DNA from: Cyanoderma ruficeps | Lineage: Eukaryota > Chordata > Aves > Passeriformes > Timaliidae | DNA length: 64,000 bases | Direction of reading: 5' to 3' | NCBI GenBank assembly: GCA_008694505.1 | Contig: VZDJ01000594.1 | Span: 9,335,035-9,399,034, forward strand | In this document: positions 27,116 to 40,500 of the stretch, one piece after another | How positions within the stretch are numbered: position 1 is the stretch's first letter | Layout: the number at the start of each line of letters is the position of its first letter | Notes under the pieces: generated by a model | Seen by the model: only the letters and a program-made list of their open reading frames with translations | What the model was told of the DNA's origin: nothing | Databases searched by the model: none | Program-made: the position numbers and the translations under genes

Positions 27116-30100
27116 AACTGACCATTTATGATGTTCTTTAGAGATCCACCAAAAGCAATAGACTCAAGAAAGTGTCTCTGCATGACTTTAGTCTGTAGCA
27201 AACTCTAGGAATCTTGTAAAATCTTTACATGGGTTAGACTGAGCTCAAAAGGATTTGGTCTCTTGAAAATGAGAAGCAAGGTCCCCATCTACCCTGAAAA
27301 CAACCCCTGAACTACTCAGACTGCTGCCAGAAATCCACATGACTTGTGTGACTTTGGTTCTGCCTCAGTGGGAACAAGGTGGTCCCTGGAGAGACAACCC
27401 TTAGGGAAGTATTTTCAGTTTAGAATGGGACAGGTACAAATGCCACAGCAGAACATATCCCTGAAAGAGGAAAAATAGAAACTATGCCAACTTTCCCACA
27501 ATTTCGTAGTTTCTGCTGTAATTTAAATAAAAAAAAAAATCTTACAGAAGGGAATTGATGATAAATGGTACCCAAGAACACCATTGTAATAAGAAATAGG
27601 TGAGAACCACTGACACACAAGGGAACAAGCAGCCAAGGCCTGTCCAGCCACCAGGCACCCACGGACATGGTCTGCACATGTCCTGCAGAAGTAGCAGCCA
27701 GAACTCCCATCTTACTACAAAAACAACTTCTATAGGCCAAAGAATCAGGATACTTACCTTCACGTTAGGATCCCTTAAACATACAAGCTTAGCTTGCTTT
27801 CCCCCACAACTTCTAAAACTCGAGAAGTACTCAGTACTGAAAACAGCAAAGCAAACACCAGTCTAGGCAGCATTTTCTGAATGAGCCAGCTGGAAGAAAC
27901 TTCGGAGAGAAAGAGCTTATGATGCCTTGTAACATCCAAGCTCTTGAGACAGATACAGTTTGGCCAGAAATCTTTGAGGGTCAAGTCTCCCAGAACATGC
28001 GGTGTTGCTAAAGGGCCAGATCTCAAGCAAGGCATGCTGGCGAGAGGGTAATGATGCCAGTGGGTATGGGCCAAACAGTCACACAGAAAGGTGTAGGCTG
28101 ATGGAAGGACACGGATATTGATTAAAGATAAGAAACTTAAGCAAAAGATATCATCTCCTTCAAAGATATTCTGTTGGGGATTGACTCCAGAAAGTGACAG
28201 AGGTTGGGATGCACAGTGTGTCTCCTAAATGCTCTCTCATCTTCCATCCAGACACCACAGATGTTCCTGGTAGCATTCCCTCTTGTAGCTAAATGAGATA
28301 ACATGGACGGCTGAGAAATTCCAAAAATGTTGTTCTCAGATCACTAATTCCTTGTTTTTCATGCTAAGACTGCCAAGAAGAGAGGTACTGGCTGCCAGTT
28401 AGAGTTTTTGAAGGCAACACTACTTCAGAAAGAATTCAGATGAGACCAAACAACTCATTTCCCCCCAGGAATTCACTTCCATCACCAGGGAGGAAATTGT
28501 AATCCAACGCTCCAGGCCTTTGACACTGAAGTCTGAGGATCCCAGTCTGATCTCTGTTATACTCATGTAAATCAAGGCCTGCTGGTGCCACAGAGTCAGT
28601 GACATTTCATCACTGCAACATTAATAAGACCCCAGATGTCACCTTCCCTGATGTGCACACAGAAAGGAGATGGAAGATACCTTGATTAAATTCACTGACA
28701 TTTTCTTTACATGTGAGACTAGGCCAATTGCTAAAAGAAAGGAAGAATAACTCTTGACATCAAAGAGGAGGTCTGTGCTGATGCAGGACCTGCAGCAGGT
28801 CTTCTCCATACTAGACCAGTGAAAATTTGCTGGATGAGAGGTTAAGGGAAATGAGTAATGACATCAGTCCCCATCTCCCACCTCTTTGCCACAGAGGTGG
28901 GATTTCACTTGGATTTCACACTAGCAGTACAGTCTCCTGCCTTCCCTCCAGCTTCATGACCTATGAATAACATGGAGGGAACACAGCAATGCTTGGAATC
29001 TGGCCCAGCAACCCTGCACTTCCCTTCCCATAGCACACAACCCCAGCACATGAGCTCATTCCTCATGGGGTGTTTGGACTGGGGCAGCATCCACCCCACC
29101 AGACTGACACCCCCACACACACCAGCATCCTTCCTCCTTTCCACCAAGACTCTGAGAGCTTCAGTGATTCTGGTCATTCTCCAGCTTTCTGCTAGAAACA
29201 GATTGAGGAACAGACCAGAAAAAAAACCACTTACTTCAACCACACCGAGTGTTATGTTTTGATGAAGCATGATGGGTTTTGCAACCACCAAGGGATCAGT
29301 CATAAACATCCATTCCCACTAATGCAGTCATGAGCAGTTACTCTCAAGGGATCCGAAAAGCAATACAAGACATAGGCCACCAGCAGGTTAAATGAAAAAT
29401 AAGCAAAAGACATGGGCATAATCCAAATTATTACTCAAATCCCACGGTGTTCAGTGCTAGAAACAATTCAAACAAGGTTCAAGCCACAGGATTTCCAAAC
29501 AGCTCCCCGACCTCTTGCACTTTAGGAAGGCTGAGACGGTCTTCTGTGGCTTGACTTGTAGTGCCAAATTTTTTTTCTCAGGGGCCGGTCCAAGTCTGTG
29601 GACTGTGCAGCCTGCAGGATCCAAAAATCTGCTAAAAACCACTCCACCTCTCCTTCCAAGTGCCAGGCCCATTTCCCAGTGGGGCAGGCCATATAATTGC
29701 ACCTATGCTTAAAAAGAAAAGGTTGTGCAATTTTGTTAAACTTCTACCATCTTCCACTTGGGAGAGGAGAAAAGTGGAAGCACATAAGGAGAACTGGCTC
29801 ACCTCATTTAATGTGGGACTAACAGGTACCTCAGCATCATCTGTAGGTCAGATCTCTCATGGCTGATTAGAAAAACCTGCAGCAAATATCTATTCAAACT
29901 CAATAACAGCTCCTGGTCAAGACTACCCATAAGCCTCAAGAACCTCAGCCTAGATTGTGATGAAGACAACAAAGGCCCAACTATACAATTTTCCACATCC
30001 TTCTGGAAAAATCCTATCTGCTGAGAAGGGGGTTACTAAAAAGAAGTGCCACTTGTTTCAGCCTCACGTAGCCATCTCTGGAAGATGTTAGCTCTCACAT

Positions 30101-32442
30101 AAATTACTCACTATAAAACAGAGAACCCAACACTAGGAAAAAAAAAAAGGAGGAAATAATACAAGAGGTTTTTCTTGGTTCAAGACTGGAACAGCTACTG
30201 TCATTTAAATTTTATTAGGAAAGATTAAAAGGAGCCTTGGAGTGAAGCTGCTGTGATGAAGTGGTCCCAGGGTCTCTATAACCATGATTGGCGCCATACT
30301 GATGTGTCAGCCTGACAAAGTTATGGCAGCTATTGCACTGGCCCTAAAACAGACCCTTCTGCCTGAGGCAAAATAATAAAAAATGGGGAAGAAACCTTCA
30401 GAATGCAGGAAAACTCAATCCACCTGGGCACAGAGATAGACATTTGCCTCAGCTTTATGGGTTTTTTGGAGGTGACATGAAGTAGACAGACAAGACTGCT
30501 AAATCTGTACGTGTATGATTTTTTTCATAAGTCTCTTTATATTTCAGCCTGTAAGTGAGGTTTGGTGTATGGCTGGTCCACACCTGCCCTCCAATAAGGA
30601 AGCAGAGCCCCTAGGACACAGGAGGGAGCAGGATGAGGAGTTTCTCAGTGCTTCATAACAGCATCTGCCTTGCTCATCCTGGCTGTTTCTGGCCCTGCAA
30701 ACAGGCTCTGTGAGGCAGACTCAGCACTTGCTAAGTTGGGCATCTAGTTTGACACCCATCTTCACCCTCAGCCACAGGAAAGGAACAACAACAAATGGTC
30801 CTTGGCTGGTGCCATCACTCTGAACTGCTCTGGAGTGAGCAGTCACTCAGACGTCACAAATGCCTGTCTCCACACTACCAGCCCTGACAGTGCAGGCACA
30901 AATATCTCAATTTCTGCAGGCTGCTGCCTTTGAAACCTCTGCCTGCCCTCGAGGTGCCTTTTGACACACGCAACTACTTGCTGACTGTGTTACGCCACAC
31001 ACCCAAGCGCTATCTCCAGCCCCAAGAGACACTGCCTGCACAAGCACAGCTAACAAATAGAAGCATAATGAGCCCTTCTCATCACCCTGAAGCTGAAGGT
31101 GAGATCCCTTTTTAATAACAGGGTATTTGGAAGGATTTATAAGCTCTGGTTGTCTCAATACACAAATGACAGCATCAATCAGAGACAGACAGCAGAGGAG
31201 GAAAGCAGTATACCTGTTAGGTGAGGGGAATGTTGATGTAAGGCACAGGCAGCCAGGCTGGGACTGCCAGGAGCTGAGGGTTTTGCCTGAACCTTCCCAC
31301 CTGGCAAGAGGTGTGGAGCTAGCAGTGAAAGAAAAACTGCATTCTGCATCCCAAGCAGGTTTGGCTTGTATTCTAGGACAGACTGAGTCCCTTTGGTTCC
31401 ATGCCTTCCTGTCTCAGGGACTCTCTACATGCTGCTTACACAAAGCCACAGGCCAAAGAAGAGGCTTCTTTGAGGTCTGTTTGCACACAGTCCCTCACTG
31501 CTGCAGATGTGGTAGATGCAGAGTGCAGACCACTGCTAACTGAAGCCCCTGTGATTCCTCTGCTCATTTACAGGCCAAACATACCAGATAAAATTGATTT
31601 CTTGTTCAGAGGTTGGAAAACCAGAGGAAGTCAAGTTGCAGTAACTGCATTCCTTAAAGACACCTTGAGGAAAGAACAGCACTTAAAGGCAACCAAAGGT
31701 GGGTGAGCAGATGGTAATCTCACACTGCAGTAAGAACAACCTGAACAACACTGCACATGCATTCAGACAGTCTGGGGCACTAATTGATCTACCACTGGAG
31801 TCAGCTGGCAGCCCATAGTACATTTGCACTGGCCCACCATCCTTTCTGTCCCTACACATGGGAGGGGGATAGCTCTAGTGCCAGTGAGAGAGATACTGTA
31901 CAAGAACAAGGCAGATGGTGCTCTGAAACAGGGCACAAGGTTGGAGAGATTGTTTGTTTTCACAGTGTTTGATCTGCAAAGCCAAAGCATAAAGGGAGCC
32001 TGCCCGTCCAGTGGGGTTATTTTAATTCAGATTCACACGGAGAGACTTTTTAATTTGAGGAGGTCAGAGGTTCAGCTTGCTCTATGCTTGCCTGGTTATT
32101 TCACCGATAATACCTAATACAGCTTGAAAGGAAACTTATGTTCATGTATTTTGAAAGATTTCTAGCAGGCCTTCTGGGCAATGTTCCCAATTTAGAATTT
32201 ATCTGGAAACTAGAGAAACCTATTGAGTTGAAGTTTAATTGTCCTATTCTATTAGATACTGCATGAATATGAACACACTGCACAGTAAATCCTGCATTTC
32301 ACTCCTGTGGCTTTTCTACAGAAACAAGTATTGGATAGAAAATAGGTTACCAACTCAACAGAGATTCTTGCAACTTTGAAAAATCCCATTTTAAAATAAA
32401 AAACAAAGACTCTCAAATCTTTTCTGAAAGAAATGCATGTGT

Positions 32443-32635
32443 ACCCTAGTGGTGAAGGGCTATCAACTGGGAGGGTGAGACTCTTCAAGTCCAGGGTTGA
32501 CTTTGCAGCACGTATCCTCCAAGCAGGCTACTGGGCATGCCACCATCTCTGCTGCTGGAGCTTCTTCACACTGCATAAACATCACAGCTTCAACCAAACA
32601 GTGACTTGAACCCAGCGTCCTCAGGGCTAGTGAAT
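32443..32635. repeat. Inverted pair of tRNA-like SINE heads
   Basis: On the plus strand CCCTAGTGGTGAAGGGCTAT, AACTGGGAGGGTGAGACTC and TTCAAGTCC (32443-32500) resemble the A box and B box of a tRNA-derived SINE. On the minus strand, from about 32632 to 32588, CTAGCCCTGAGGACGCTGGG followed by TTCAAGTCA resembles a second such head. The two face each other about 90 bp apart. The family assignment is uncertain. Confidence 0.35.
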
Positions 32636-33354
32636 ATTTCTCTTCTACAAAGTGGAACTGTTTCAATAGGATAAATCGATAAAAACTTGACCCAAAAAAA
32701 CTCAGCCTGGCACACAAAGTTGGAATAGATTCATCCAAACTCACATTCAGCATTCTCTCTCAGCTCCTGCTGTCCTGTTAACTCCCATGCTCTGCACTGC
32801 AATAGAGCATCCAATCATTTCTCTCTATCTCCTTGATCCAAGCAGAGTTTAATCAAAACCACCCCCCTTTTGAGAAATATTTTCTGAACAAAATTATTTC
32901 ATCAAAATATTTTCAGCCATTTCACGTACAACAGCTCAAAACCATTTGCTGCATTGTGCCTACTCTGCAATGTAGAAAATCAATAGGAAATATTTGCCTT
33001 TGTCACTAGCTACAGTGAGAACCCTTGCAATGCAGACACTCCATTCTTTTCATTGCTTTTAACAACACTTCTGCCTCCAGCTTCTCTTTGCACACAGGCA
33101 CTCTGCAGATACACTCAAGAGCAAAGTCAGCATCTCATTCATGGGACAGATGAGGCAGAATAAAAAGAAGGCTGAAAATACACCTCTCTTGCAGAAGGGA
33201 AAGCTGAAGTCTCTGTCATTCTGCAGGGCAAACTGGGCAAGCAACAAAGACCCTCGCTTTCCTCTAGTGACAGCCCCGGTGAATTACAGTCCCAGGAAGC
33301 CAGCTGGGAGTGCAAAAGCCCACTGTGAGCACTTGGGCTAACAGAGCAAACTGA

Positions 33355-33720
33355 CAAATGGCAAGGGACGGAGAACGCTCCCTGTGCTCTGCACACCGCA
33401 GCCGACGTTCCTTCCACACTCCCGCTCCACGCTGCCGGCACCAGAGAGCCTGCTCTGGACCCCCGTGTACCAGCACACACCTTGCCAGGACTGGCAGCTG
33501 GGGTTTAGCTTTGCTTTCAGTGCCGCTGCCTGGCCAGCCCGGGGACTGGCGTGCGCTCCGTGCCTGCCCACTGCAGCACTGGTGTCACTCACGGCTGTCC
33601 TACCTGCAGAGCTCATCCCGAGTCACTGCTGCATCAGGCACACGCGGGATGCCATCCAGCACCTACGAGAGAATGCTTCTTCGTTGACATCCACATTTGA
33701 TGGATATGCCGGGCTTTTAA
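33355..33720. promoter_or_regulatory. GC-rich patch, possible weak CpG island
   Basis: GC content and CpG count rise relative to the surrounding sequence. Overlapping frames of about 92-113 codons occur on both strands, without recognisable protein similarity. I cannot assign a gene. Confidence 0.3.
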
Positions 33721-33877
33721 GATGATGTTATACATGTCTTCCAGATATTTTATCGCTCCTGACCCTTAATAATCAAGTCCTTACAGAAAGACCCCTCAAT
33801 TTCGCCATCGGCACATTCAAACATAAACACCTATAGTCACAAAGTCCAGTCCCTAAGTTTCAATGGAAAAAAAAAAA

Positions 33878-33947
33878 NNNNNNNNNNNNNNNNNNNNNNN
33901 NNNNNNNNNNNNNNNNNNNNNNNNNNNNNNNNNNNNNNNNNNNNNNN
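33878..33947. other. Assembly gap of 70 N with A/C-rich flanks
   Basis: Seventy unknown bases are preceded by a poly(A) run and followed by A/C low-complexity sequence to about 34040. The gap probably hides a longer A-rich or AAAAC-type simple repeat. Two apparent ORFs spanning it are artefacts. Confidence 0.95.
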
Positions 33948-34042
33948 AAAAAACCAAAAAACACCAACAAAACAAACAAAAAAAAACCCACTAAAAAAAA
34001 CTCCACAACCACAACAAAACCCAAACAACCCACCAAAACCGG
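33948..34042. repeat. A/C-rich low-complexity sequence
   Basis: Almost no G or T for about 95 bp, with recurring CAAAACAAAC-like units. It adjoins the scaffold gap. Confidence 0.8.
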
Positions 34043-36019
34043 TGCTTCCCAACATAAAGACCTCACAGTCACCACCAAATCTTGGGGCATAGCTGCAGCA
34101 GTTTCTCCCTTTTCCTCCAGGGCTTTAGGGCTCATTACCAAACTTACAGATAGATAGGGTTTGTCTGTTAGGAGCTTTTTCCCATGAGGCAATCTATCTG
34201 CAGTTCAAACAGATTAGAACACAGCAGGGACACAACACAACTGAAAACAGCGTGAGTCTGGCACTGTTCATCTCAGCAAGTAGGGTTCCCTCCCAGTGTC
34301 CTGGAGTTACACAAAGGTCTGTGTCAGAGGTACGTAGAGGACAATACTGAGCACTGCCTTCTCAATGAGGAAAGGAAGGCAGCCCCTTGTGGGGGCTCGC
34401 TCCATATCCTAAAGCCCATCTGCAGTTTCAAATTGTTCTTTGGAAATTGCTATCACTCCACTGTGTTCTTCACTGAGGTGCAAGCCAAATTCTTCCTGTA
34501 GGTGGGAGCAGCAGCAAACTGTAACTCTAAGATAAGGAAAGTGTCAGGGAGTCCTCTCATCAGTCCAGGTTTATCCGGATGAGGACACGGAGCTTTGAAT
34601 GATGGCTGGGGAAAGAAATTACCATAACCCATAAATTAGTCTGACCTCACAGTTCAAGGGATTTTTTCAGGCTTTTTCAGTCAACTCTGAGCCCTTCCCT
34701 CCTCTAGGCCACACTACAGGTCCCATTTTCCTTCCTAGAAATGGTAGTGATTTAAACGAACATCACTTTCCACAAAATGTATCACTTTTTATTCTGAAGC
34801 TGTCAGAAAATCCCTACCTTGAAAAAGTTCTCTGTCTTCATGTTTTGCCCAAAACAATTCACTGAACTCAACCCAGACTCACAAATAATTTTATTCTGCA
34901 AAACTGTATTTTTTTGTGAATTCATATTCCTCAAAACGCATTTTCCCTTATGCTAATCACCTCCACCACTTTCTTCTTTGATGTGGTAAATAATAAAAGA
35001 CAAGTGAACAAGAACAAAACACTTGTTTACTGCCACACAAGTAGCACAGCCAATTTTTCATGTCAGAAACAGGCTTCTCAGACTTTCAGAGACATGAAGT
35101 TACTCCAGAGCAAAGAAATTACTTGCCTACAGTCACACCAAGCCAATGGCAAGGCGAAAGTGGTCCCTCGCATTGCAACTCTGCTTGAACCACAAAACAC
35201 CCTAGAGAGGAAGAGATTTATTTCTACAGTTTCCTGTTTTTCAACAGAAGCACCACCACAGGGGTTCCTGTGAGGAATAGCCCTCAGCAGAAATGCTCTC
35301 TGGTGCCTAAAAGCACCAGACACAACAACTGCATTGTGCAAGATGTCATCCCCACAGCTAGTGAGAGACAGGCATTGGAGCAGAGGGCTTGCAGCCCGGG
35401 AAGATGGCAGAGGGGTGGGATGGGAAGTGCTAGTCCCTTCAAAATGCACAGAGACAGTGACTCCATGATATTCATTATCCATTCCCACAGGAGCATACAC
35501 AAAGCTTATCTAGGCCAGACTTTCTTTGTCAGTGTATATTAACCAAGAAATGCAATTCACAGGTGTAAATCCCATTTCTCACTGGTTACTTGGTTGCCTC
35601 GCTCATTGAAGACCACCTCCTTCCATGCAGAGTAGCAGTTATCAGGACAAGGATGTACTGATGAGATTTCTTTCTAATCCATCAGATAACAACAATGAAA
35701 ACCTCTTGAGGCTGACCCTCACTAAACTGAAGGAAGAAGGATGAAGTGTCCTATGCCTCTTCGTAACTCCCACAGCTCTGTGAAATCTCAGCATGATTGC
35801 TAAATCCCTGTCACCAGAACCCCACCTTCAGTCAATGCTTAGCAATGACTGAGCGTTACGCCCTCCCTGAGAGCCACTGAATTCGGAAGGCTCTTAAGTG
35901 CAAATAAGGAGATCCCTACTGAACACCTTCACAGACTCTGTGGGCATGACTGCACACACAGGCACAAGTCACACCAGCCCCAAGCTTTGACCTGCCTGGC
36001 GCAAGCCCAATCCTGCCTG
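34043..36019. other. Intergenic sequence
   Basis: Apart from a MIR-like fragment near 35085-35215 I see nothing assignable. The 140-codon minus ORF at 35078-35500 overlaps that SINE and is not a gene. Confidence 0.6.
35085..35215 (-). mobile_element. MIR-like SINE, reverse orientation
   Basis: AGAAATTACTTGCCTACAGT, CACACCAAGCCAATGGCAAGG and CTCTGCTTGAACCAC follow the reverse MIR series AAGTAACTTGCCCAAGGTCACACAGC, AAGTGGCAGAGC, GGGATTCGAACCC. Confidence 0.6.
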
Positions 36020-37050
36020 GAAACATGGACAGAGGGAGCGCAGCACTGCCTGCTCCGGCTCCCGCTCAGGGCACGGTCCGGGTACTTACCCAGCCCTCAG
36101 AACGCGCGTCCGACGGGGCGGTGCGGTAGGACGGCGCATCCCTCCACCTTCGCCCAGGAAAAGCGCCCTTCCCGTGGCTTCCTGACACCAGTGAGATTGG
36201 TACATCTTTCCCGTGTTCTCATGGTTAGCATTCTGCTGGGCAGAACAAGTCCCAGGACTCGCGAGGCCACGAGGCCCTCATGGCTCACGCTGCCCTGTGC
36301 GCAGCCTTCCCATGCCAGAGCCGGCACTCTGCCCTCAGCGCCTTCTTCCATAGCTGGCAAAGCACCTGGGGCCACGCTGGGCTCTCTGCCCCGAGCTGAG
36401 CGGGTTGAGAAGCACCAGTCTGGAAGGGACAAAAGCCCACATTCCCAAGTGAGGAAGGGGAAGGGAGCACAGATACAAAACACAGAACAACACTGAGGGC
36501 TTTTCTGAGTGCCTGCCTTTCCTCCAAGCTGCTGGCAGGCCGGCGGGGCCCCCATGCTAAGGGAATCTGGTTGTTCCCCAACCACCGACTGCCCTCGGAT
36601 GTGCGTTCACAGCCGCGGCGCGGGTGTTTCCCAGCCGGGCCGTGCCCCCTCAGCCATGCCCAGGAGGTGGCGCCGGCCCCTCGGCCATGGCCGCCCCGCC
36701 GCCGCACCTGCGGGCACCGAGCTACGGCCCACGGGGAAATGCGGCCTGAGCCCGGGCTGTGCCCCGGACAGAAACCTCCAGAGCTGCGCTCCGTGCCGCG
36801 GGAACACGGGGAGTGAATGGGGTCACCTCGGCAGAGAAACATCGGGTTTTGTCAGGCAGCCTGCAGCGGGCAGGGTTTAACACAGGCCTGAGGAGACACA
36901 GACTTTTGCTGCTGAAGAAATTTCGGAGCACCAGCAGGGAGCAGCCCAGGGCCCCCGGGAGTGCCAGGATCTGCGGCAGGAGGGTGTTTATCCTTGCTCT
37001 GAGCCGGGCTCTCAGCACTTTCTCTGCTGCTCTCATCAGTCGTCACTACC
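36020..37050. promoter_or_regulatory. Orphan CpG island in gene-poor flank
   Basis: Roughly 1 kb is GC- and CpG-rich, densest at about 36530-36830, with AT-rich sequence on both sides and a CR1 just to the right. Long overlapping ORFs on both strands (169 codons plus at 35987-36496, 185 codons minus at 36285-36842, 125 codons plus at 36759-37136) show no known domain and probably reflect base composition. It may be a promoter of a transcript I cannot identify. Confidence 0.5.
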
Positions 37051-37223
37051 TCCAAATCTTTAAACGGCTGCTGCGCCATTGCCAAACAGCTTCAATGCCA
37101 ACCTGGTGCTCTCAGGCTGTGTCAGGAGTTCTGTGAGGGTGACTGTGGGATAAGGTTCTTGCAGCAGATCTTGGGAATGGCAGGAGAAATTTTCCTCTTA
37201 CAAGTAACAAAAATGCAGATCAA

Positions 37224-37583
37224 AATCATAGAACCATTAAGGTTGGAAAAGACTTCTAAGGTCACTGAGTCCAGCTATTAAACCAGCACCACTGCATCAT
37301 GTCCCAAAATGCCACATCCACATGCCTTTTGAACACTTCCAGGCATGGTGATTTCACCACTTTCTTGTGCAGCCTGTTCCAATGTCTGACCACCCTATCA
37401 GTGAAGAAATTGTCTCCAGTATCCAACCTAAACCTTCTCTAGCACAACACTAGGCCGTTTCCTCTCATCCTGTCACTTCTCACCCAAGAGAAGAAACCAA
37501 CCTCTACCTGGTTACAACCTCCCTTCAGGTTGTTTGCAGAGAGCAAGAAGGTCCCCTGGGAGCCTCTTTCTCTCCAGGCTAAA
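37224..37583 (-). mobile_element. CR1 LINE, 3' portion, 5'-truncated
   Basis: About 360 bp read as the reverse complement of the avian CR1 3' end. It starts AATCATAGAACCATTAAGG, passes through GCAGCCTGTTCCAATG, AGTGAAGAAATTGT, ATCCAACCTAAACC and GGCCGTTTCCTCT, and ends CTCCAGGCTAAA. The element therefore points left, with its 3' end at 37224. Similarity to the consensus as remembered is high enough to suggest moderate age. This is the clearest sign that the host is a bird. Confidence 0.93.
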
Positions 37584-40500
37584 GTTAGGGGGTTTTAGCT
37601 GTCTGTTTCTTTTGAAGATGTTTTTCTTTCAAGGCTTCTGTGGGAAAGGCAGTCCTTGGGACCTGTTGCAATCTCATGGCAATAGTTCCCTTCAGAATTT
37701 ACTCTCATCTCGCCCATATGTAGACATACATGTGTTAATCAACAGCAAAGTCTGATTTCTCAGCAGTGTCAAACAACATCACAAGATGAACTGAAACATC
37801 AAGAGTGCTTTTAAAAAGGGAACTGGAGATCCAAAACATGGCATTCTTCAAATACAACAAGACTTTGGGCAACTCCTTAGTCTGGCACCTGGCCCTCCGT
37901 ACCAGGGCTTGTTATCCCCACTGGAGGAGCAAGGCAGGGGAAGGTCCTTGAGTAGGAACTGGGGAGAAGCAGGGTAGCAAAGCTTACGTCATGGCTCAGT
38001 GTGACCTGGCAGGGAATCGAGCCCACCACATAAGAGCACATGCAGCTGCCATCTCCGTGTACAACTGTTGCCAGAGTTCCTCCAGGGAAAACATGTTTCA
38101 AAAACCTCCACTCTTATTTGTCTTTCTTTTTTCTGTCATTGCTAGCAGTCCTCTTCTAGGTGCCCAATTCTCAATGTCTTGGTTGGAGGATCTAGTGGCA
38201 CCCAGGAAATCATTAAGAAATCCATTAGTAAAAGATCTTGGTCTGGACTGCTCCATGGACTAACTGTGGGAAACCCTCTGAACTCTCTGAGTTCTAATCG
38301 GTACCAGTACCAGCTCTCATGGGGCTGCTTCCCATCCCAAGCCCCAGAGGTTCTGTCCACCCTCAGTCTGAGGCTGTGGAAAAATGGCCTGCCTTCCTTG
38401 GCAAAATGTAGCTGCACATAAAAAGAAAAGCGTACAGCATGTAAAAATAACAGATTTGAGAAAATTACAGGAAGAGGCCCCAAACCAAATAGGTTCAGAT
38501 TTCCTTGCAAACCACAAGTCCAGAGAGTCAGACTATTCCCAAACACAGCACCATGTCTGGTCTTGCACACCAGTGCCACAAACTGCTCCCCCAGTGCCAT
38601 GTGCTGAAACACCAATTTTAAAGAATGTTACCTATGCATGTCACCAGTATTTGACTATAGCTCTCTGAGAAAAGACAAGCTCCAGGAACACTCTGTATCT
38701 GGAGGAACTGAACCTTAAGCAAAGCTTTGCCCAGAGAGGGTACAAACCAAAGTTGGGGGTCAATCTGGTCAAATAGGTTGAACCATTCAGCATGCCAAGC
38801 TTAGGCTTTCAGAAACCTACAAGCACATGAAATACAAGCACATTTACCAACTGGGGTGTCCTCTAATTGCAACTGAAAAAGAAAGAAAACCTGTGGAGTA
38901 GCTCTAGCTCAACCCGTGTCCGGGCAGTAAAACCTCCAGGAGAAAGGATGCTCCCAGGGACTTTGCTCTCTTCCCACTGACAGTCCAGCTGTGCTAGTGC
39001 ATAGCAATGAATGGTCCTGCAGGTAATCAGTAGAAGAATGAAGTGCAGAAAGACCAAACCACACCAGTCATTAAGAATAAGTGGAGAACAAAATAAGCGG
39101 ATGTCATTGTGCATTTATTGAATCCTCCTGGAAATTACTTTTCCCTGCCCTGAAGAAAGTCACTTAGATATTTGTAAATTCAAGTTGTCATTTTAATTAG
39201 ATAGAAGTCAGTTGGAATTTTACAAATAATTTAAATAATGGTCAGAATTTAAAGTGCATGTTCCTACTCAAGGGCATTTAAAGCTATTGTAAATAAAAAA
39301 TGAAATTTATCAACCATTTCTTCCTTGCACTGAACAAGTGGCCTTCACTGAACAACTGCTGCATAAGAGTTGTCTTTATCTTGCTTATGCTGAGACCAGA
39401 ATCTACAGCACCAAATGCTCTTTCTTCAGAGTTATCTGTATCTCAGCACACACACACAAAGGAGAGTTAACAGCAGGCCTTGCCAACACAGGAGTTTATC
39501 TTAACAGAGCCGATGCATTACCAGCTAATTCCTGGAAATTCAAAGCAGCCAGGTCTCAGACCCCACTCACACGTGTTGCTTGTGATAAGAAGCCACAGTT
39601 TTGTATTTCTGCATCTGTTTGTTAGCGTGACTGAACAGGTAAGCTGCTTTACTGCTGCTTTACTGCTAAAGGTGCCCTGACCATCTCATTTCCTCCCAGC
39701 CCCGTGCCAGCCTGCTGCTCCAAGGAGTTATTTTGGCACTGCTGGTTGCTAGCAAACAGCCATCACACTCTAGTCTGGGGAAGGCTGCACTGTGGTTGGG
39801 GATACATAAATTTTACACTGTCCATACAGGGCCTCACAATTAAATACTTAATTGTATCATACCCTGAAAGCCCAGATAAAGTCATTTGAGAAAGCAGTGC
39901 TCTAATTTCCAGTTGTTTTGTTGTTCAAGAACTAGAAATGTTAAAAGCAGGAACACGGTTTTAGGCAGACAAATGTCTCTCTGCAAATTGCCAGAGATAC
40001 ACAAATAGTACTAAACTGTCATTAACTCTGCATACAGCTTTACAAAACAGAGTATAAAGTAATCTGAAATTGTGTCCTTGCCAGTTTTATCAGGACTTGC
40101 CTTTTCAATATGAACACACCAATTGTTTGAAACAGCTCCTAATGAGTCATTTTGGGCCTCACATAAATTGTTTCTGTCTCAAGGGATTTGACTGTCAGAT
40201 GCAACAGAAACAATGATATATTCCTTGTGTGCTTTTTATCACTGATTTTGTGATGTCTTTGTCTGAATCCAGACAGATGCAAATCTGGGGTATCATTTTG
40301 GTAGGGTGGCCCAGGATCAGAGTTAAGGTGTTTCTGCACCTTTCAACACCACCTTGACTTTAACACAGGCAGATCCATTTCCTTCAGGACAAATTGGGAG
40401 CAATACTTGCCTGTTGCTGGGGTGGGTTAGTCAGCACAGCCTCGCCTAATCCTACTCACCCACCCTTTGTTTGTGACTCAAACATTTACACTTTATGATT

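Larger units (their letters stand above)
19721..33354. other. Intergenic sequence without recognised gene
   Basis: ORFs of 131-138 codons at 22515-22910, 24742-25158, 28905-29309 and 31127-31543 have no recognisable motif and are probably chance. Only weak SINE remnants are visible. Confidence 0.6.

Noticed and set aside
28905..29309. 134-codon minus ORF with a hydrophobic start
   Set aside because: I recognise no family, splice structure or promoter, and a comparable ORF on the opposite strand suggests chance.
33837..34192. Two minus-strand ORFs running through the N gap
   Set aside because: They exist only because unknown bases are translated as X, and the flanks are low-complexity phenylalanine-rich translation of A/C-rich DNA.
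36285..36842. 185-codon minus-strand ORF, the longest or nearly longest in the left flank
   Set aside because: It lies in a CpG-rich block where stop codons are rare, overlaps long ORFs in other frames on both strands, and has no recognisable domain.
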